A stretch of 64,000 bases of DNA from Lonsdalea britannica (GTDB lineage: Bacteria > Pseudomonadota > Gammaproteobacteria > Enterobacterales > Enterobacteriaceae). The notes beneath the pieces were generated by a model that saw only the letters and a program-made list of their open reading frames with translations, was not told the origin of the DNA and made no database searches. This document shows, in pieces, positions 55,006-64,000 of the stretch (position 1 is its first letter; each line of letters begins with the position of its first letter). The stretch is from contig NZ_LUTN01000015.1 of assembly GCF_002111595.1 (NCBI RefSeq), positions 35,563-99,562 of the forward strand, read 5' to 3'. Position numbers and translations under genes: made by a program.

Positions 55006-55497
55006 GATACGTCTCCTTGTTATATTTCAATTAATGCCGTCATACCGTAAAAATTACGAGTTATCGTAATAACAAACACCAATACATTGAAATAGCGTTC
55101 AAATGCCGTCATCCCGACAGCGATTATTGGAAATGCAAATAGGCTCCTGGTGGCGAATATCAAACACTAGAGAAAACAGGCTCAGCGATTGCCCTGTAAT
55201 GAAAGGCGTTCATCGATCGGGGACGGCTGAGGTCAAAGTCAAAAAAGTCTGTTCCCTAAAATATATCGGCTAATGTATTTTTTGGTTAAGACTAAAAAAG
55301 AATAAAAATAGGGAATTCATGGCACTTGCCACTATTTCACCCTTGCGCGATATCCCCGTTGAAAACGAATGTCATGATTCCGTCACGCACCATTGTTATT
55401 TTTTACAAACGACTACCCGCATAAAGATAATACGCTATGGGCTCGTTCGCCATTTCGACTCGCCACTTTTTTTGTCTTGATGTCCCCTGCGCACTGA
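55006..55497. other. AT-rich intergenic region
   Basis: About 490 bases without a supportable gene, upstream of two divergent accessory units. It should contain the promoters of the serine-rich protein gene (leftward) and of the cyclase unit (rightward); I could not place boxes confidently, and no GGAACC/CCAC hrp-type pair was seen. Confidence 0.4.
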
Positions 55498-55701
55498 GCA
55501 CCTCCCGGCAAGCGATGTCCGCCACCCTCGCCGACTGGTGTCTGGTCTGGGAGCCGAGCGATTGCTCAGGCAGCGGCACGACACATCCCTGTGGCGCTTC
55601 ACGGGTATCACCATCCGGATGACGACATTGCGAAAATGTTTGGACAGGATCTCAACATGGACTTTCCGACGTTGGACTTTCAGCGTCATCACCTGGAGTA
55701 A
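55498..55701 (+). pseudogene. C-terminal remnant resembling SiaC (DUF1987), upstream of the cyclase
   Basis: A frame with no start codon of its own that is open from 55498 to a stop at 55699-55701. Its last 47 codons read AIAQAAARHIPVALHGYHHP and DDDIAKMFGQDLNMDFPTLD. This resembles the C-terminus of SiaC/DUF1987 proteins, which sit immediately upstream of the diguanylate cyclase siaD in Pseudomonas. The N-terminal two thirds are not found in any frame. It ends five bases before the cyclase ATG, exactly the spacing expected in a siaC-siaD operon. It could be a truncated gene or one with further sequence errors. Confidence 0.35.
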
Positions 55702-55705
55702 CGTC

Positions 55706-56434
55706 ATGAGCCACTATGAACTGTTTACGCCGGAGTACGACATTCTGCTCTCAGCGCGGACGATAGCGGATCAGCAAGCGCTACCGCCGGAGGTCTATCG
55801 GGAGAGTCTCCAGATACTGACCGAGCACTACCAGCGACTGGTCAGGGAGACTCACCGACTCATCAGCCGCAGCGATCGCGCCGAACGGGAGCTGACTCAG
55901 CTCAACAACCAGCTTCATTCGCTGGCAGTTGAGCTGGAATACAGAGCCACCCACGATCCGTTGACCGATGTCTTCAACCGCAGCGCCATCATCGATTTAA
56001 TCGAACACACGCTGGAACAAGCGCCAGCCGGGCTGATTGTGCTGGATATCGACCACTTCAAACGCGTCAACGACACCTACGGCCATCCGGCGGGCGACGC
56101 GGTCATCTGTGCGTTGATCGCCCGGATACGCCATGTGCTGCGCGGGCAAGGCAGCATCGGCCGTGTGGGCGGTGAAGAGTTCACGATACTGTTGGAGGAT
56201 TACTCGCTGGCGCAAACGCTGGATATCGCCCGGCAGATTCATCTGAGCCTGAATCAGCGGCCGCTGGAGCCTCTCCCAACTGATGTCGTCACCGCCAGCT
56301 TCGGCATCAGCTGGGCGCCGCCGCTGACGCATTTCGATACCTTGTATGGCTCGGCGGATACCGCGCTGTACCACGCCAAGCATCAGGGGAAAAATCGCGT
56401 GGAGCATCTCCCGCTGGGTGTGACGTCCTCGTGA
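55706..56434 (+). CDS. Diguanylate cyclase, SiaD-like (GGDEF domain)
   Basis: 242-residue cytoplasmic cyclase making cyclic-di-GMP. The N-terminal 75 residues (MSHYELFTPEYDILLSARTI) form a helical/coiled-coil module; the GGDEF domain follows from about 80, with ATHDPLTDVFNR, LDIDHFKRVNDTYGHPAGD and active-site GGEEF. The usual inhibitory RxxD site before GGEEF reads RGQG, so product inhibition is probably lost. The ATG at 55706 follows GGAG by eight bases; an in-frame extension upstream is not family-like. The N-terminal module and upstream remnant suggest the SiaD type, which in Pseudomonas is activated by SiaC in surfactant- and aggregation-related signalling. Confidence 0.85.
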   Translation: MSHYELFTPEYDILLSARTIADQQALPPEVYRESLQILTEHYQRLVRETHRLISRSDRAERELTQLNNQLHSLAVELEYRATHDPLTDVFNRSAIIDLIEHTLEQAPAGLIVLDIDHFKRVNDTYGHPAGDAVICALIARIRHVLRGQGSIGRVGGEEFTILLEDYSLAQTLDIARQIHLSLNQRPLEPLPTDVVTASFGISWAPPLTHFDTLYGSADTALYHAKHQGKNRVEHLPLGVTSS

Positions 56435-56731
56435 GCAGCGTTAATGAAGTGACGCTGATAGCGTCATCGAGCAGGAAGACGGTGAAGCCTGAAGGTCGAC
56501 GACCGTTGGCTTATGGGCATCCATGAATAACGCCTCGTCATCGCTGGCATGGCGTCGCGAAATAAACGATTTATGATGGAATAGCGAAATAAAAGCGCAG
56601 CGCCATGCCTTTTCCATTTTCGAGAAGCGAATAGGAACGAAATGAAACATCACGTTCATTGAATAAAAAATGGAAGGCTGAAGTCATAATAAAATGACGG
56701 GAAGATGATACGTGGAATAAATAAGAAGAGA
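56435..56731. other. Intergenic region after the cyclase
   Basis: No supportable gene. A short hairpin TGACGCT-GAT-AGCGTCA at 56450-56466 follows the cyclase stop by 15 bases and may mark its transcript end. A 72-codon minus-strand frame here shows no ribosome site or family features. Confidence 0.4.
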
Positions 56732-56767
56732 CGCTTCCTGAAATCGATAACGTTATTTCAGGAAGCG
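56732..56767 (-). terminator. Terminator of yjdM
   Basis: Perfect 13-bp stem CGCTTCCTGAAAT/ATTTCAGGAAGCG with a ten-base loop, 12 bases after the yjdM stop. On the minus strand it is followed by the T-rich TCTCTTCTTATTTATT. Confidence 0.8.
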
Positions 56768-56779
56768 AAGGCGCGGCAA

Positions 56780-57121
56780 TTAGTTTTTCTTCACGAACTC
56801 GGATTTCAGCTTCATGGCGCCAAAACCGTCGATTTTGCAGTCGATATTATGGTCGCCTTCCACCAGGCGGATCCCTTTCACGCGCGTGCCGATTTTCAGC
56901 GGCGTAGAGCTGCCCTTCACTTTCAGATCCTTGATCACGGTGACCGTGTCGCCATCGGCCAGCAGGTTGCCATTAGCATCGCGAACGACCAGTCCTTCTT
57001 CCTGCTCCGCGGCCTCGCCCGCCATTGACCAAACATGCCCACACTCAGGACAGTTCAGCATGTCGTTGTCCTGCCAGGTGTATTCAGATTGGCATTTTGG
57101 GCAATTGGGTAGCTGTTGCAT
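56780..57121 (-). CDS. yjdM: Zinc ribbon domain protein YjdM (PhnA family)
   Basis: 113-residue protein with an N-terminal zinc ribbon (Cys8-x2-Cys11 and Cys24-x2-Cys27: [22 protein letters not shown]) and a C-terminal beta domain ([20 protein letters not shown] and [15 protein letters not shown]). It nearly matches E. coli YjdM, once called PhnA; the phosphonoacetate hydrolase role belongs to a different protein. Cellular function is unknown. It stands alone with its own terminator. Confidence 0.94.
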   Translation of the reverse strand: MQQLPNCPKCQSEYTWQDNDMLNCPECGHVWSMAGEAAEQEEGLVVRDANGNLLADGDTVTVIKDLKVKGSSTPLKIGTRVKGIRLVEGDHNIDCKIDGFGAMKLKSEFVKKN

Positions 57122-57394
57122 GATAAAATTCCTAAAAATAAAAAATGTATGTAAAAAACCAATGAAATCAATAGCAGTATATTCAGCTGAGCATATTTTA
57201 ACGTTTTAAGGCCCCACTGAGTAGCCATCTTTACGTAAAGGTCTTTCGGACAACACGAAAACCGGGGCCGCCAACACAGGTTGATGGCCCCGGAAAAGGG
57301 GGGAAATAAGAATTAAGACAGAGCGTTAGCGGCATCAATGCCTCATTGCGCCGCTAAAAGAAACTGGCTCTATCCGCCGGATTGCGCGCAAACG

Positions 57395-58045
57395 CTATTT
57401 GATTACCGAACCATCCCGCAGGATAAACATCAGATTTCCGTCCCAAAACTCGGCGATAAAGATGTCGTCTTCTTGGAGTTCATGCTTGCTGAGCTGTTTT
57501 GCCAGCCAATCCTCATCTTTTTCAATTTGTTCCAACTCTCGCCGTCTGATTTCGCCGTCTTTCATGACAATCACCGACGGCATTTCGTTGTCTTCGCAGA
57601 CGACCGTCAGCTGGCCGCTGGGCTCGATCTGAGCGTAGGTGATTTGTTGAAATGAACGAATCCCCTGCGAATGGAGCTGTGAGGCAACATTGAGGATATC
57701 GATTTTGTTCTTCTGTCGCAGGATGTTTTCCATCAGAAAACGGCCTTTTTTGACGATCGGCAAAGGATCGCCAATAGCGATAGAACGAAACAGATGAAAA
57801 TGCTTGCTGATGAAATTCAGCAATGAAATAAGTCCTACGCCGATAAATAATACAATGATGTATTGATAGAGTGGGATGCTGTCGCTATAAATGACCCCGC
57901 CGATAATTCCCCCGAGCACGAAGTTACCGATGAAGTCCACCGGCGTCATTTGCGATAACTGTGTTTTACCTGAAACATTCAGGTGCGTGATGACAATAGT
58001 AAAACCAATAATGAACTTGATTAATACGAAGCAATAATATTCCAT
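57395..58045 (-). CDS. DUF421 (YetF/YcaP-like) membrane protein
   Basis: 216 residues from the ATG at 58045; a GTG five codons upstream is also possible. Three N-terminal helices (about 5-85) are followed by a cytoplasmic region with GDPLPIVKKGRFLMENILRQ, QITYAQIEPSGQLTVVCED and a C-terminal alpha/beta segment (DIFIAEFWDGNLMFILRDGS). This is the DUF421/YetF layout. Such proteins are known in Bacillus spore membranes and enterobacterial YcaP, with no defined biochemistry. No DUF3290 partner gene is adjacent, though it often accompanies the family. Confidence 0.82.
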   Translation of the reverse strand: MEYYCFVLIKFIIGFTIVITHLNVSGKTQLSQMTPVDFIGNFVLGGIIGGVIYSDSIPLYQYIIVLFIGVGLISLLNFISKHFHLFRSIAIGDPLPIVKKGRFLMENILRQKNKIDILNVASQLHSQGIRSFQQITYAQIEPSGQLTVVCEDNEMPSVIVMKDGEIRRRELEQIEKDEDWLAKQLSKHELQEDDIFIAEFWDGNLMFILRDGSVIK

Positions 58046-58288
58046 CTCTGCTCTATTCACAGCGTCTGCTGCGCCTCAGTTTTATGACCGAAGACAGTAT
58101 AATAGAGAATGAGAACTTCGCCTGACTTCAGCCCTGTCGGGGATTAATTCATACTCAATCATGATCAACCATAGCAAGATGACGAAGTAGTTTATTAACG
58201 ATGAGAAATCATACGTGAATACGTACTGTCGGTAAGAAAAGACGTTGAGCGGCTACGGCAGAACGCCGCATGAAAAGGAAAGCAGGGA

Positions 58289-58317
58289 CATGCCAACCCG
58301 ACAGGCGGGTCGGCATG
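58289..58317 (-). terminator. Terminator-like hairpin after gldA
   Basis: CATGCC-A-ACCCG / CGGGT-C-GGCATG stem with one mismatch and a five-base loop, 19 bases beyond the gldA stop. On the minus strand it is followed by TCCCTGCTTTCC. Confidence 0.6.
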
Positions 58318-58335
58318 AAACATCGCGGGGTAACG

Positions 58336-59441
58336 TTAGGCTTTCGCTTTGTAACGCTCAGCCAGGCTGTTAGCCGCAACCATCGCGTTGTAAACATCCT
58401 CTGCCGTGACTTCCATCGGCATGTTGCCCATGGTGTCGTCTTTGTGGCAGGCGATTTCCGCCACTTTACGCCATTCGGCTTCGACAAACGTTTTGAGTCC
58501 CATATCTTCCAGCGTCAACGGCAGGCCAGCCGTTTGATGATACGAATCACTTCATCAAACTCAGCGACCGGCGCGTTTTCCAGCACCAGCTGCGTCAGCA
58601 GGCCAAATACCACTTTTTCACCGTGCTGGGCTCTGTGCAAATCGGGAACGACGGACATCCCGTTGTTCACCGCATGGGCCGCCGCCAGACCACCGGATTC
58701 TGCGCCGACGCCGCTCAGATAAATTGTCGCTTCGATCGCCTGTTCCAGCGCGGGCGTTGCGACCTTGTTTTTGATGGCATCCATGGCGGATTCAACGTTT
58801 TCACTCAGCAGCTGATAACACAGTTTTGCCAGCTCCAGCCCCGTTCTTGACGGTTTTTTCAGAACCAGGTTGATGCCGTCCGCCTGATAGCAGGCGCGCG
58901 CTTCAAAATAGGTCGCCAGTGCATCACCCACGCCTGCCGCAAAGAAACGAACCGGCGCGGAAGCAATGATAGCGGTATCCGCAATCACCGCATCCGGGTT
59001 CTGAGGCAGGAACAGGTAGCGGTCGAATTCGCCGTTTTCTTTGTAGATAACGGATAGCGCGGTGCAAGGCGCATCGGTAGACGCAATGGTCGGGAACAGG
59101 ATGACAGGCAGTTTCTGATAGAAAGCCACGGCTTTAGATACGTCCAGCGTTTTACCGCCGCCGACGCCGACAATAACATTCGCTTTCTGGCTGTTGACGA
59201 TGTCGCCCAGGCGATTGATTTCAACATCAGTACATTCGTAATTAAATTTCTCAGCGGTACATTTCATCCCTTTTTCCAACAGGGGCGGGACAGCATCATC
59301 TTTAACTTTCTGCAGAATGAATTCATCACAGACGATTAATGCGTTATCCCCGAAATCTTTTACGAAATCATGGAGCTGATTAAGAATACCGTTGCCGATA
59401 AAGAATTTTTTAGGAGAAGTTATAGTGCGAGGCGTTTTCAT
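58336..59441 (-). CDS. gldA: Glycerol dehydrogenase (frame interrupted)
   Basis: NAD-dependent, zinc-containing oxidation of glycerol to dihydroxyacetone. It belongs to the iron-containing alcohol dehydrogenase superfamily, 368 residues after repair (E. coli 367). VGVGGGKTLDVSKA binds NAD, FPTIASTDAPCTALSVIY is the family signature, and metal ligands fall in GVGDALATYFEA (Asp), AAAHAVNNG and LHRAQHGEKV (His). One A missing from AAAACGG at about 58533 breaks the frame; restored reading IIKTAGLPLTLEDMGL. The ATG at 59441 has GGAG nine bases upstream. It stands alone; no dihydroxyacetone kinase genes are near. Confidence 0.93.
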
Positions 59442-60454
59442 TATCTGAAGCTCCTGAATCATTAAGTTTTGCCGTGCCAGTTTGATTACCCATACGGCAA
59501 CCTGGTGTCGCGATATAATAACACCGCCATTATGAAACTAAAGTAATCATTTTTATCGAGGCCATGTTGTCGCAAATCAAAAATCGGCAAGATAGGGAAA
59601 ATCAGGCAATGAAGCCCTATCAACCCCACTAAAATCAATAAATTATTCCATTAAAGATGGATTTCAAAGTACGTCATACCGCACAACAAGACCGCCGACA
59701 GCTAACTAAATGTTTTTAATTAAAAAACTAATTACAAAGACAATGAAAGAACAATAAACAAACAATACCTGATGAAATTAGTCAGGATTTTAATATAAAA
59801 AACAGGCACTAATTTTTAACCAAAACATGTCCCGAAATAGCCTCTTCTCTAAATCCCCAAATAACAGAAATAACGCTTTTCCCGCGATGAGTCCTCTATA
59901 GAAATCCCCTTTTTATTCTTTAAAAAATAAGTCTCATTTCAGCCGCTATTATGCTTTTTCTCTTCCGCCGGATTGAGGGTAAATAAACCCTTGTTTTCGA
60001 TTTTCTTTGCACGACAAAAGAAAAACAAACCGGTGATACCCACACCTAAAGCGGTCAATGAGTCGCCATCTTATTTCCACAACGCTGAGCGCGATCGGTG
60101 TTGTCTTGGCGGATCATCTGCGTGGTTATCAAGAGCAGCGCAGCGGTTATCACGTAAAAAGGAGAGAGTTTATTGCCATCAGGCAGACGCAGCGCTTCCC
60201 TTGGGCACGCAACAAAGCATCGCGACACCATGAAAACGACGAGAAGATCAGAGGAAGGGAGCGGACGAGGAACGTCAGGCTGGCGGGCATCGCGGTTTGC
60301 GAGTCCGCGATGCCCTATCACCAATCACTTGTCGGCAAACGGGGGAAATCCACTCGCCGACCGTACATCCATTATACGGTTCGGCCAGTTCCCCGGGTCA
60401 CCGCCACAGCGTGAGAAACGTTGCGACGATGGGTGATTGGCGCGCCTGTTTTTT
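59442..60454. other. One-kilobase region without a supportable gene
   Basis: The first 550 bases are very AT-rich and should include the gldA promoter near the start of gldA. The right 400 bases are GC-richer and carry several short overlapping open frames on both strands (60058-60414 plus, 60055-60324 minus) with no ribosome sites or recognisable families. A perfect hairpin lies at 60285-60315. Confidence 0.5.
60285..60315. repeat. Perfect inverted repeat downstream of the Tar-like chemoreceptor
   Basis: Arms GGGCATCGCGG and CCGCGATGCCC, 11 perfect pairs around a nine-base loop, 140 bases beyond the chemoreceptor stop. There is no T run on either side. Confidence 0.5.
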
Positions 60455-62113
60455 TTAGAATTTCTCCCAGTTATCTTCGCCCGTCTTTTTACCGCCGGTA
60501 GTTGCAGGCAGCGCTTTGACGCTGGAAGAAGACGACGTTTTCTTCGTTAGCGTCGGCCGTAACAGCGTGTTTTCATTCGTGGGAAGTTTGAAGGAAGAGA
60601 CGGCATTCGTCAGGTGATGCACCTGTTCTTCCAGCGACGCGGCCGCAGCAGCGGACTCCTGAACCAATGCCGCATTTTGCTGCGTCACGCCGTCCATTTC
60701 CGTCACGGCTTGTTCTATCTGACCGATGCCGCGGCTCTGTTCGTCGGACGCCGTGGCGATTTCACCCATCAAATCGTTGATACGCGTAATGGAGGTGATA
60801 ATGGCGGTCATCGCCTCTCCGGTCTTGGTGACCTGATCCGACCCCATGCGCACGCCGTTCACCGATTCGCTGATCAGCCCTTCAATCTCTTTCGCTGCCT
60901 GAGCGCTGCGCTGCGCCAGATTACGGACCTCACCAGCCACGACGGCAAATCCTCGGCCCTGCTCTCCGGCTCTGGCCGCTTCTACCGCTGCGTTCAATGC
61001 CAGTATGTTGGTCTGGAATGCAATGCCGTTGATGACGCTGGTGATATCTTCGATTTTCTTCGAACTGGAGGTGATGCCCAGCATGGTTTCCCCCACCTCT
61101 TTCGCCACCTTCTCCCCTTCCTGCGCGGCTTTGACCGCGTCCTGAGTCAGGCTCGTCGCCTGATAGACGTTCGCCGTATTCTGCTTAACGGTCGCGCCCA
61201 GTTCTTCCATGCTCGCCGCCGTTTGCGCCAACGCGGACGCCTGCTGCTCAGTACGGGAAGAGAGGTCGATGTTACCCGCGGCAATTTCCTGAGACGCGTG
61301 AGCGACGGTATAGCTCGAGTCGCGCACCTGCCCGATAATCTGCACCAGAGAGAGACGCATCTGCTCCATCGAGCGCATCAGGTCGCCAATCTCACCTTTC
61401 AAATGCGCATTGACCGTGGTTTCCAGATGACCATTGGCAATCTGGCTGCAGTGATCCTTGGCGATACCCAGCTGATCCAGCACAAAGCGTTTCAGCAGGA
61501 TCATCATCCCGGCGATGATGGCGATAAACACCACGGCGAAGATCACAATCAGCGTCATTGAGAAGGTGAAGTTACTCTGCGCATCCTGATTCAGCGTTTT
61601 GGCATATTGCTCACGGAATTCCAGGAGTTTATCCAGCGCGATTTCGTACTGACGATCCAGCTGTCTAACAACGGCCAGCTGCGCATAAAACTTAGGTTCG
61701 TCATTTTTGGCCGCCGCATCCAGCAAAGGCTGCAATCCATCCTGACGATAGGCGAGATAAGTCGTGCGATACGCGTCGGCCAGTGGACCTTCCGACGGTT
61801 GTTTAGGTGCGTTGAGATAAGACTGAAACGCCGCATCCGCTTTCGCCATAACGGCATTCACGCCTTCCAGCATCGACTGAGAATTCTGACCGCCCCCTTT
61901 TTCCATATCCTCCATATATTCCATGATACGAACGCGCAGGGTGCGGCTGTGGTTGATGGGGTCAATGACCGACAGCACGACGCGTATTTCTTTATTCACA
62001 CTATCCAGCGAATCGTTGCTGCGTATCAGCATCCAGACATTCGATATCGTACTCGCGAAAAATATAAGTAAAAGTGTACCAAGAATAATGAGAGAGAAGC
62101 GTTTGATTGACAT
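60455..62113 (-). CDS. Methyl-accepting chemotaxis protein, Tar/Tsr type with NWEKF tail
   Basis: 552-residue chemoreceptor. Helix 1 is residues 3-25 ([17 protein letters not shown]), then a four-helix-bundle ligand domain of the Tar type ([17 protein letters not shown] with the helix-1 Arg cluster), helix 2 (about 190-215), HAMP, methylation helices and the tip [20 protein letters not shown]. It ends EDNWEKF, one residue from the NWETF pentapeptide that recruits CheR and CheB, so it is a high-abundance-type receptor. The start was set at 62113 (MSIKRFSL); a 52-residue upstream extension is not family-like. A sigma-28-like promoter lies upstream. The ligand is not predictable. Confidence 0.95.
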   Translation of the reverse strand: MSIKRFSLIILGTLLLIFFASTISNVWMLIRSNDSLDSVNKEIRVVLSVIDPINHSRTLRVRIMEYMEDMEKGGGQNSQSMLEGVNAVMAKADAAFQSYLNAPKQPSEGPLADAYRTTYLAYRQDGLQPLLDAAAKNDEPKFYAQLAVVRQLDRQYEIALDKLLEFREQYAKTLNQDAQSNFTFSMTLIVIFAVVFIAIIAGMMILLKRFVLDQLGIAKDHCSQIANGHLETTVNAHLKGEIGDLMRSMEQMRLSLVQIIGQVRDSSYTVAHASQEIAAGNIDLSSRTEQQASALAQTAASMEELGATVKQNTANVYQATSLTQDAVKAAQEGEKVAKEVGETMLGITSSSKKIEDITSVINGIAFQTNILALNAAVEAARAGEQGRGFAVVAGEVRNLAQRSAQAAKEIEGLISESVNGVRMGSDQVTKTGEAMTAIITSITRINDLMGEIATASDEQSRGIGQIEQAVTEMDGVTQQNAALVQESAAAAASLEEQVHHLTNAVSSFKLPTNENTLLRPTLTKKTSSSSSVKALPATTGGKKTGEDNWEKF

Positions 62114-62160
62114 GATGAGTCCTATAAATGAGCAAAATGACGATATTGCCGACATCATTA

Positions 62161-62187
62161 CTATCGGCAGAAAAAGCGCGCAGTTAA
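62161..62187 (-). promoter_or_regulatory. Sigma-28-like promoter of the Tar-type chemoreceptor
   Basis: On the minus strand TTAAC, then GCCGATAG 14 bases after the TAAC. The -10 element matches GCCGATAA at seven of eight positions; the -35 half is weak. It is 48 bases before the ATG, fitting FliA control of a receptor gene. Confidence 0.5.
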
Positions 62188-63024
62188 GCTCAATTGGACT
62201 GTAAACATGAGTTGGAGCTGACTTTTTATCAAAAAACCAACCAAGATCAACCAAAACACAAAAAACCATTGATTAAAAAGAATAATTTAATTAAATGGAT
62301 TTTGATGATTCAGTCTTAAATACTGAACGTTACGCTGAAATCATGCTGAAAGGCATGGAAAATCACTCCCATATCACCCTTTGATGACAAGGAGAAGATG
62401 AGCCATTATTTGATCAGAAATAAAACAAAAAGATTGATGCCGGGAAACCTGAAGAACCCCGCATTATCGTGAAGGTTTATTCATCTTTAACCTAGGGTAT
62501 TATTCAACATACATTTATAAAACCCCGCCTTTTTTCAGCACAAACGCGAAGAAATGACGCAGAAAGACAGCATATACGATCAGCATCGCGCCCTGCTTCA
62601 ACGAACAATCAACGCATCGGCAAAGTGTGGCCTGAAGGGCGAATAAAGAAATGACACACTGAGAATCCCAAGCATATCGACACATCTGCAAGCCATGTAG
62701 AAAGAGAAAATAGCCTTTGCCCACTCTGCTGGCCGACGTACTGATTTTGGTCATCGGCGCCTGCAGCGTGGGGGCATCGTCAATGACCGGAATACCGTGG
62801 TTGTTGTGTGACATAACCGCGTGAGTCTATTTCTGAGCACCATGCCATGCGAACAACGCTATTCCAGGCAAACAGTTATTAACACTCAATTTAACGGGTT
62901 ATTTATCGCCTTGATATCGAAGATGTTATGGTATTAGTAGCAGGGTTAAAATTCGTTTTATCAAAACACTGCGTCAATCGGAGGATTACGCAGTATAAAC
63001 ATTCAAACAAAAGGAATTGCATAA
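62188..63024. other. AT-rich region without a supportable gene
   Basis: About 840 bases. A 99-codon minus-strand frame at 62515-62814 (MSHNNHGIPVIDDAPTLQAP) lacks a convincing ribosome site and matches nothing I know. A 24-codon plus-strand frame at 62398 has AAGGAG too close to its ATG. A seven-base inverted repeat ACTGCGT/ACGCAGT near 62968-62994 precedes the DUF3289 gene. Confidence 0.4.
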
Positions 63025-64000
63025 TTGAATAATTTGCATGCTTACACAGCCAACCCCTTAGACGCTGTCTACTTTGAAGATATTCCCTATATCCTTCACC
63101 CTGAACACGCTTACCAGTCTCTGCAACACATCGCGCAACCTGAGGCCAACATTGACGACGCCAGGCTCCCGATGGGACTCAGGTTATCCGCGGATAAACA
63201 TCAACTCTTCCATCACTACCGCTGGATGGCCTATCGAAGCGTGCTGGAGGAGATACGCAACGGAACGCTATTGCTGATTAGAAATACGTTTTATGGCGTA
63301 GAAATCATGGGCGTTCTTTCCGGTGGAAACAGGCTCAATGAGAGACTGCCTATTTTTCTTAAGGACAGACTGAATTATCTGATCAATAAACAGCTTAAAA
63401 GGCCTGCCTATTGTTACATGCCGCAACCCTTAGAAGATACGCTCACGCAATTTGTGCAGCCTAAGGCCAACGAAGAGCGACAGGAGCCGCAAAGAATGGC
63501 CATACCGGCGCTCATCTTTACCACCAGACATAAAATGGATGATTACGAAGCGGATGACATGAAGTGCGGCGATCTCGATATTGAGACGCTGAAAAGTCAA
63601 TATAATATCGATGTCAATAATGTATCTTCCGTTGTGGATCCCGTAGATCTTGTAAAAAAACAGATCAGCCCAGTGCTCCCGCCATCTCTAGATATCGATC
63701 CCTGTGTGATAGATCTGCCTACTATACCTATACAAAATGAAAAGGTGCCCCAGGAAAAAGCGGCCGCGATGATGTTTGATGAATTCAGGAACTATGCTGT
63801 GATGTTTTCTTTTGCTGGGAAATATAAGCATATCATCATCGAGATGATCAACCACATGCAAGAAAACACGGGTACTCCCTTTAGTAACCCCTTTCTGGAC
63901 TGTGCATTGAAAGAGCAAATACTGGAAGACAATTCCAGCAGCAGTACACTTCTAAATATCAAAAAGACGCTGAAATCCGCAATCGATTATGACTATGGGT
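63025..64000 (+). CDS. DUF3289-type protein (3' partial, runs off the window)
   Basis: An open frame of 325 codons without a stop before the edge. The TTG at 63025 is the likely start: AAGGAA lies nine bases upstream, and it yields MNNLHAYTANPLDAVYFEDI. Residues 1-160 are of unknown type. From about residue 163 it follows the DUF3289 pattern as I recall it: ALIFTTRHKMDDYEADDMKC, AAAMMFDEFRNYAVMFSFAG and MINHMQENTGTPFSNPFLD. DUF3289 has no proven function; several members lie in accessory loci beside type VI secretion or PAAR/VgrG genes. The gene is AT-richer than the core genes, which suggests acquisition. No signal peptide or membrane helix is visible. Confidence 0.7.
   Translation, partial: MNNLHAYTANPLDAVYFEDIPYILHPEHAYQSLQHIAQPEANIDDARLPMGLRLSADKHQLFHHYRWMAYRSVLEEIRNGTLLLIRNTFYGVEIMGVLSGGNRLNERLPIFLKDRLNYLINKQLKRPAYCYMPQPLEDTLTQFVQPKANEERQEPQRMAIPALIFTTRHKMDDYEADDMKCGDLDIETLKSQYNIDVNNVSSVVDPVDLVKKQISPVLPPSLDIDPCVIDLPTIPIQNEKVPQEKAAAMMFDEFRNYAVMFSFAGKYKHIIIEMINHMQENTGTPFSNPFLDCALKEQILEDNSSSSTLLNIKKTLKSAIDYDYG

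Noticed and set aside
55006..55437. Hrp box (HrpL promoter) for the serine-rich protein
   Set aside because: No GGAACC-N15/16-CCAC pair seen on the coding strand.
60058..60414. Overlapping frames on both strands downstream of the Tar-like receptor
   Set aside because: No ribosome sites, no family resemblance, and equal openness on both strands.
62515..62814. Possible small protein MSHNNHGIPVIDDAPTLQAP on the minus strand
   Set aside because: The ribosome site is weak, it has no recognisable family, and it sits in an AT-rich gap. Kept only as a note.

Overview
The window is a chromosomal segment of a gammaproteobacterium of the order Enterobacterales. The gene order cyoBCDE-yajR, yajQ-panE-yajL-thiI-xseB-ispA-dxs-pgpA-thiL-nusB-ribE-ribD-nrdR, yajI-secF-secD-yajC-tgt-queA-acpH, proY-brnQ-phoR-phoB-sbcD-sbcC-rdgC and ppnP-aroL is that of the E. 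coli 8.5-10 minute region, read in one continuous block. The GC-rich coding, the ThiI rhodanese extension, YajL and RdgC, and the accessory content (two chemoreceptors, a SiaD-like diguanylate cyclase, two short MetE-like enzymes) suggest a plant-associated Pectobacteriaceae-type genome (Brenneria/Lonsdalea/Dickeya neighbourhood). The genus is inference.

Layout. 1-3.4 kb: end of the cytochrome bo oxidase operon (cyoB is cut by the window edge). 3.5-4.9 kb: yajR. 5.4-11.9 kb: an insertion relative to E. coli, with a polar amino-acid ABC transporter (binding protein plus a fused permease/ATPase) and a PutA that lacks the N-terminal DNA-binding domain. 11.9-23.1 kb: core cofactor, isoprenoid and RNA-modification genes. 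23.2-26.3 kb: magnesium importer mgtA with a PhoP box and an mgtL leader peptide. 26.5-34.3 kb: yajI, the Sec accessory complex, queuosine genes, acpH and a 2-Cys peroxiredoxin. 34.4-47.1 kb: proY, brnQ, a short MetE-like gene with a MetJ-type operator, phoBR with a Pho box, sbcDC and rdgC. 47.1-64 kb: an accessory-rich stretch with a chemoreceptor, ppnP, aroL, yojI, a second MetE-like gene, an unrecognised serine-rich protein, a SiaD-like cyclase, yjdM, a DUF421 membrane protein, gldA, a second chemoreceptor and a DUF3289-type ORF that runs off the right edge. Intergenic DNA here is longer and more AT-rich than in the left part.

A global feature of this sequence is that eight genes (cyoB, the ABC permease, putA, dxs, mgtA, a chemoreceptor, the second metE-like gene and gldA) carry broken frames. 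Each break is repaired by restoring one or two bases, usually in a short homopolymer, and the repaired proteins have full family length. One of them, dxs, is normally essential. I read these as sequence/assembly deletions rather than true gene decay. No rRNA, tRNA, CRISPR array, IS element or prophage was seen.
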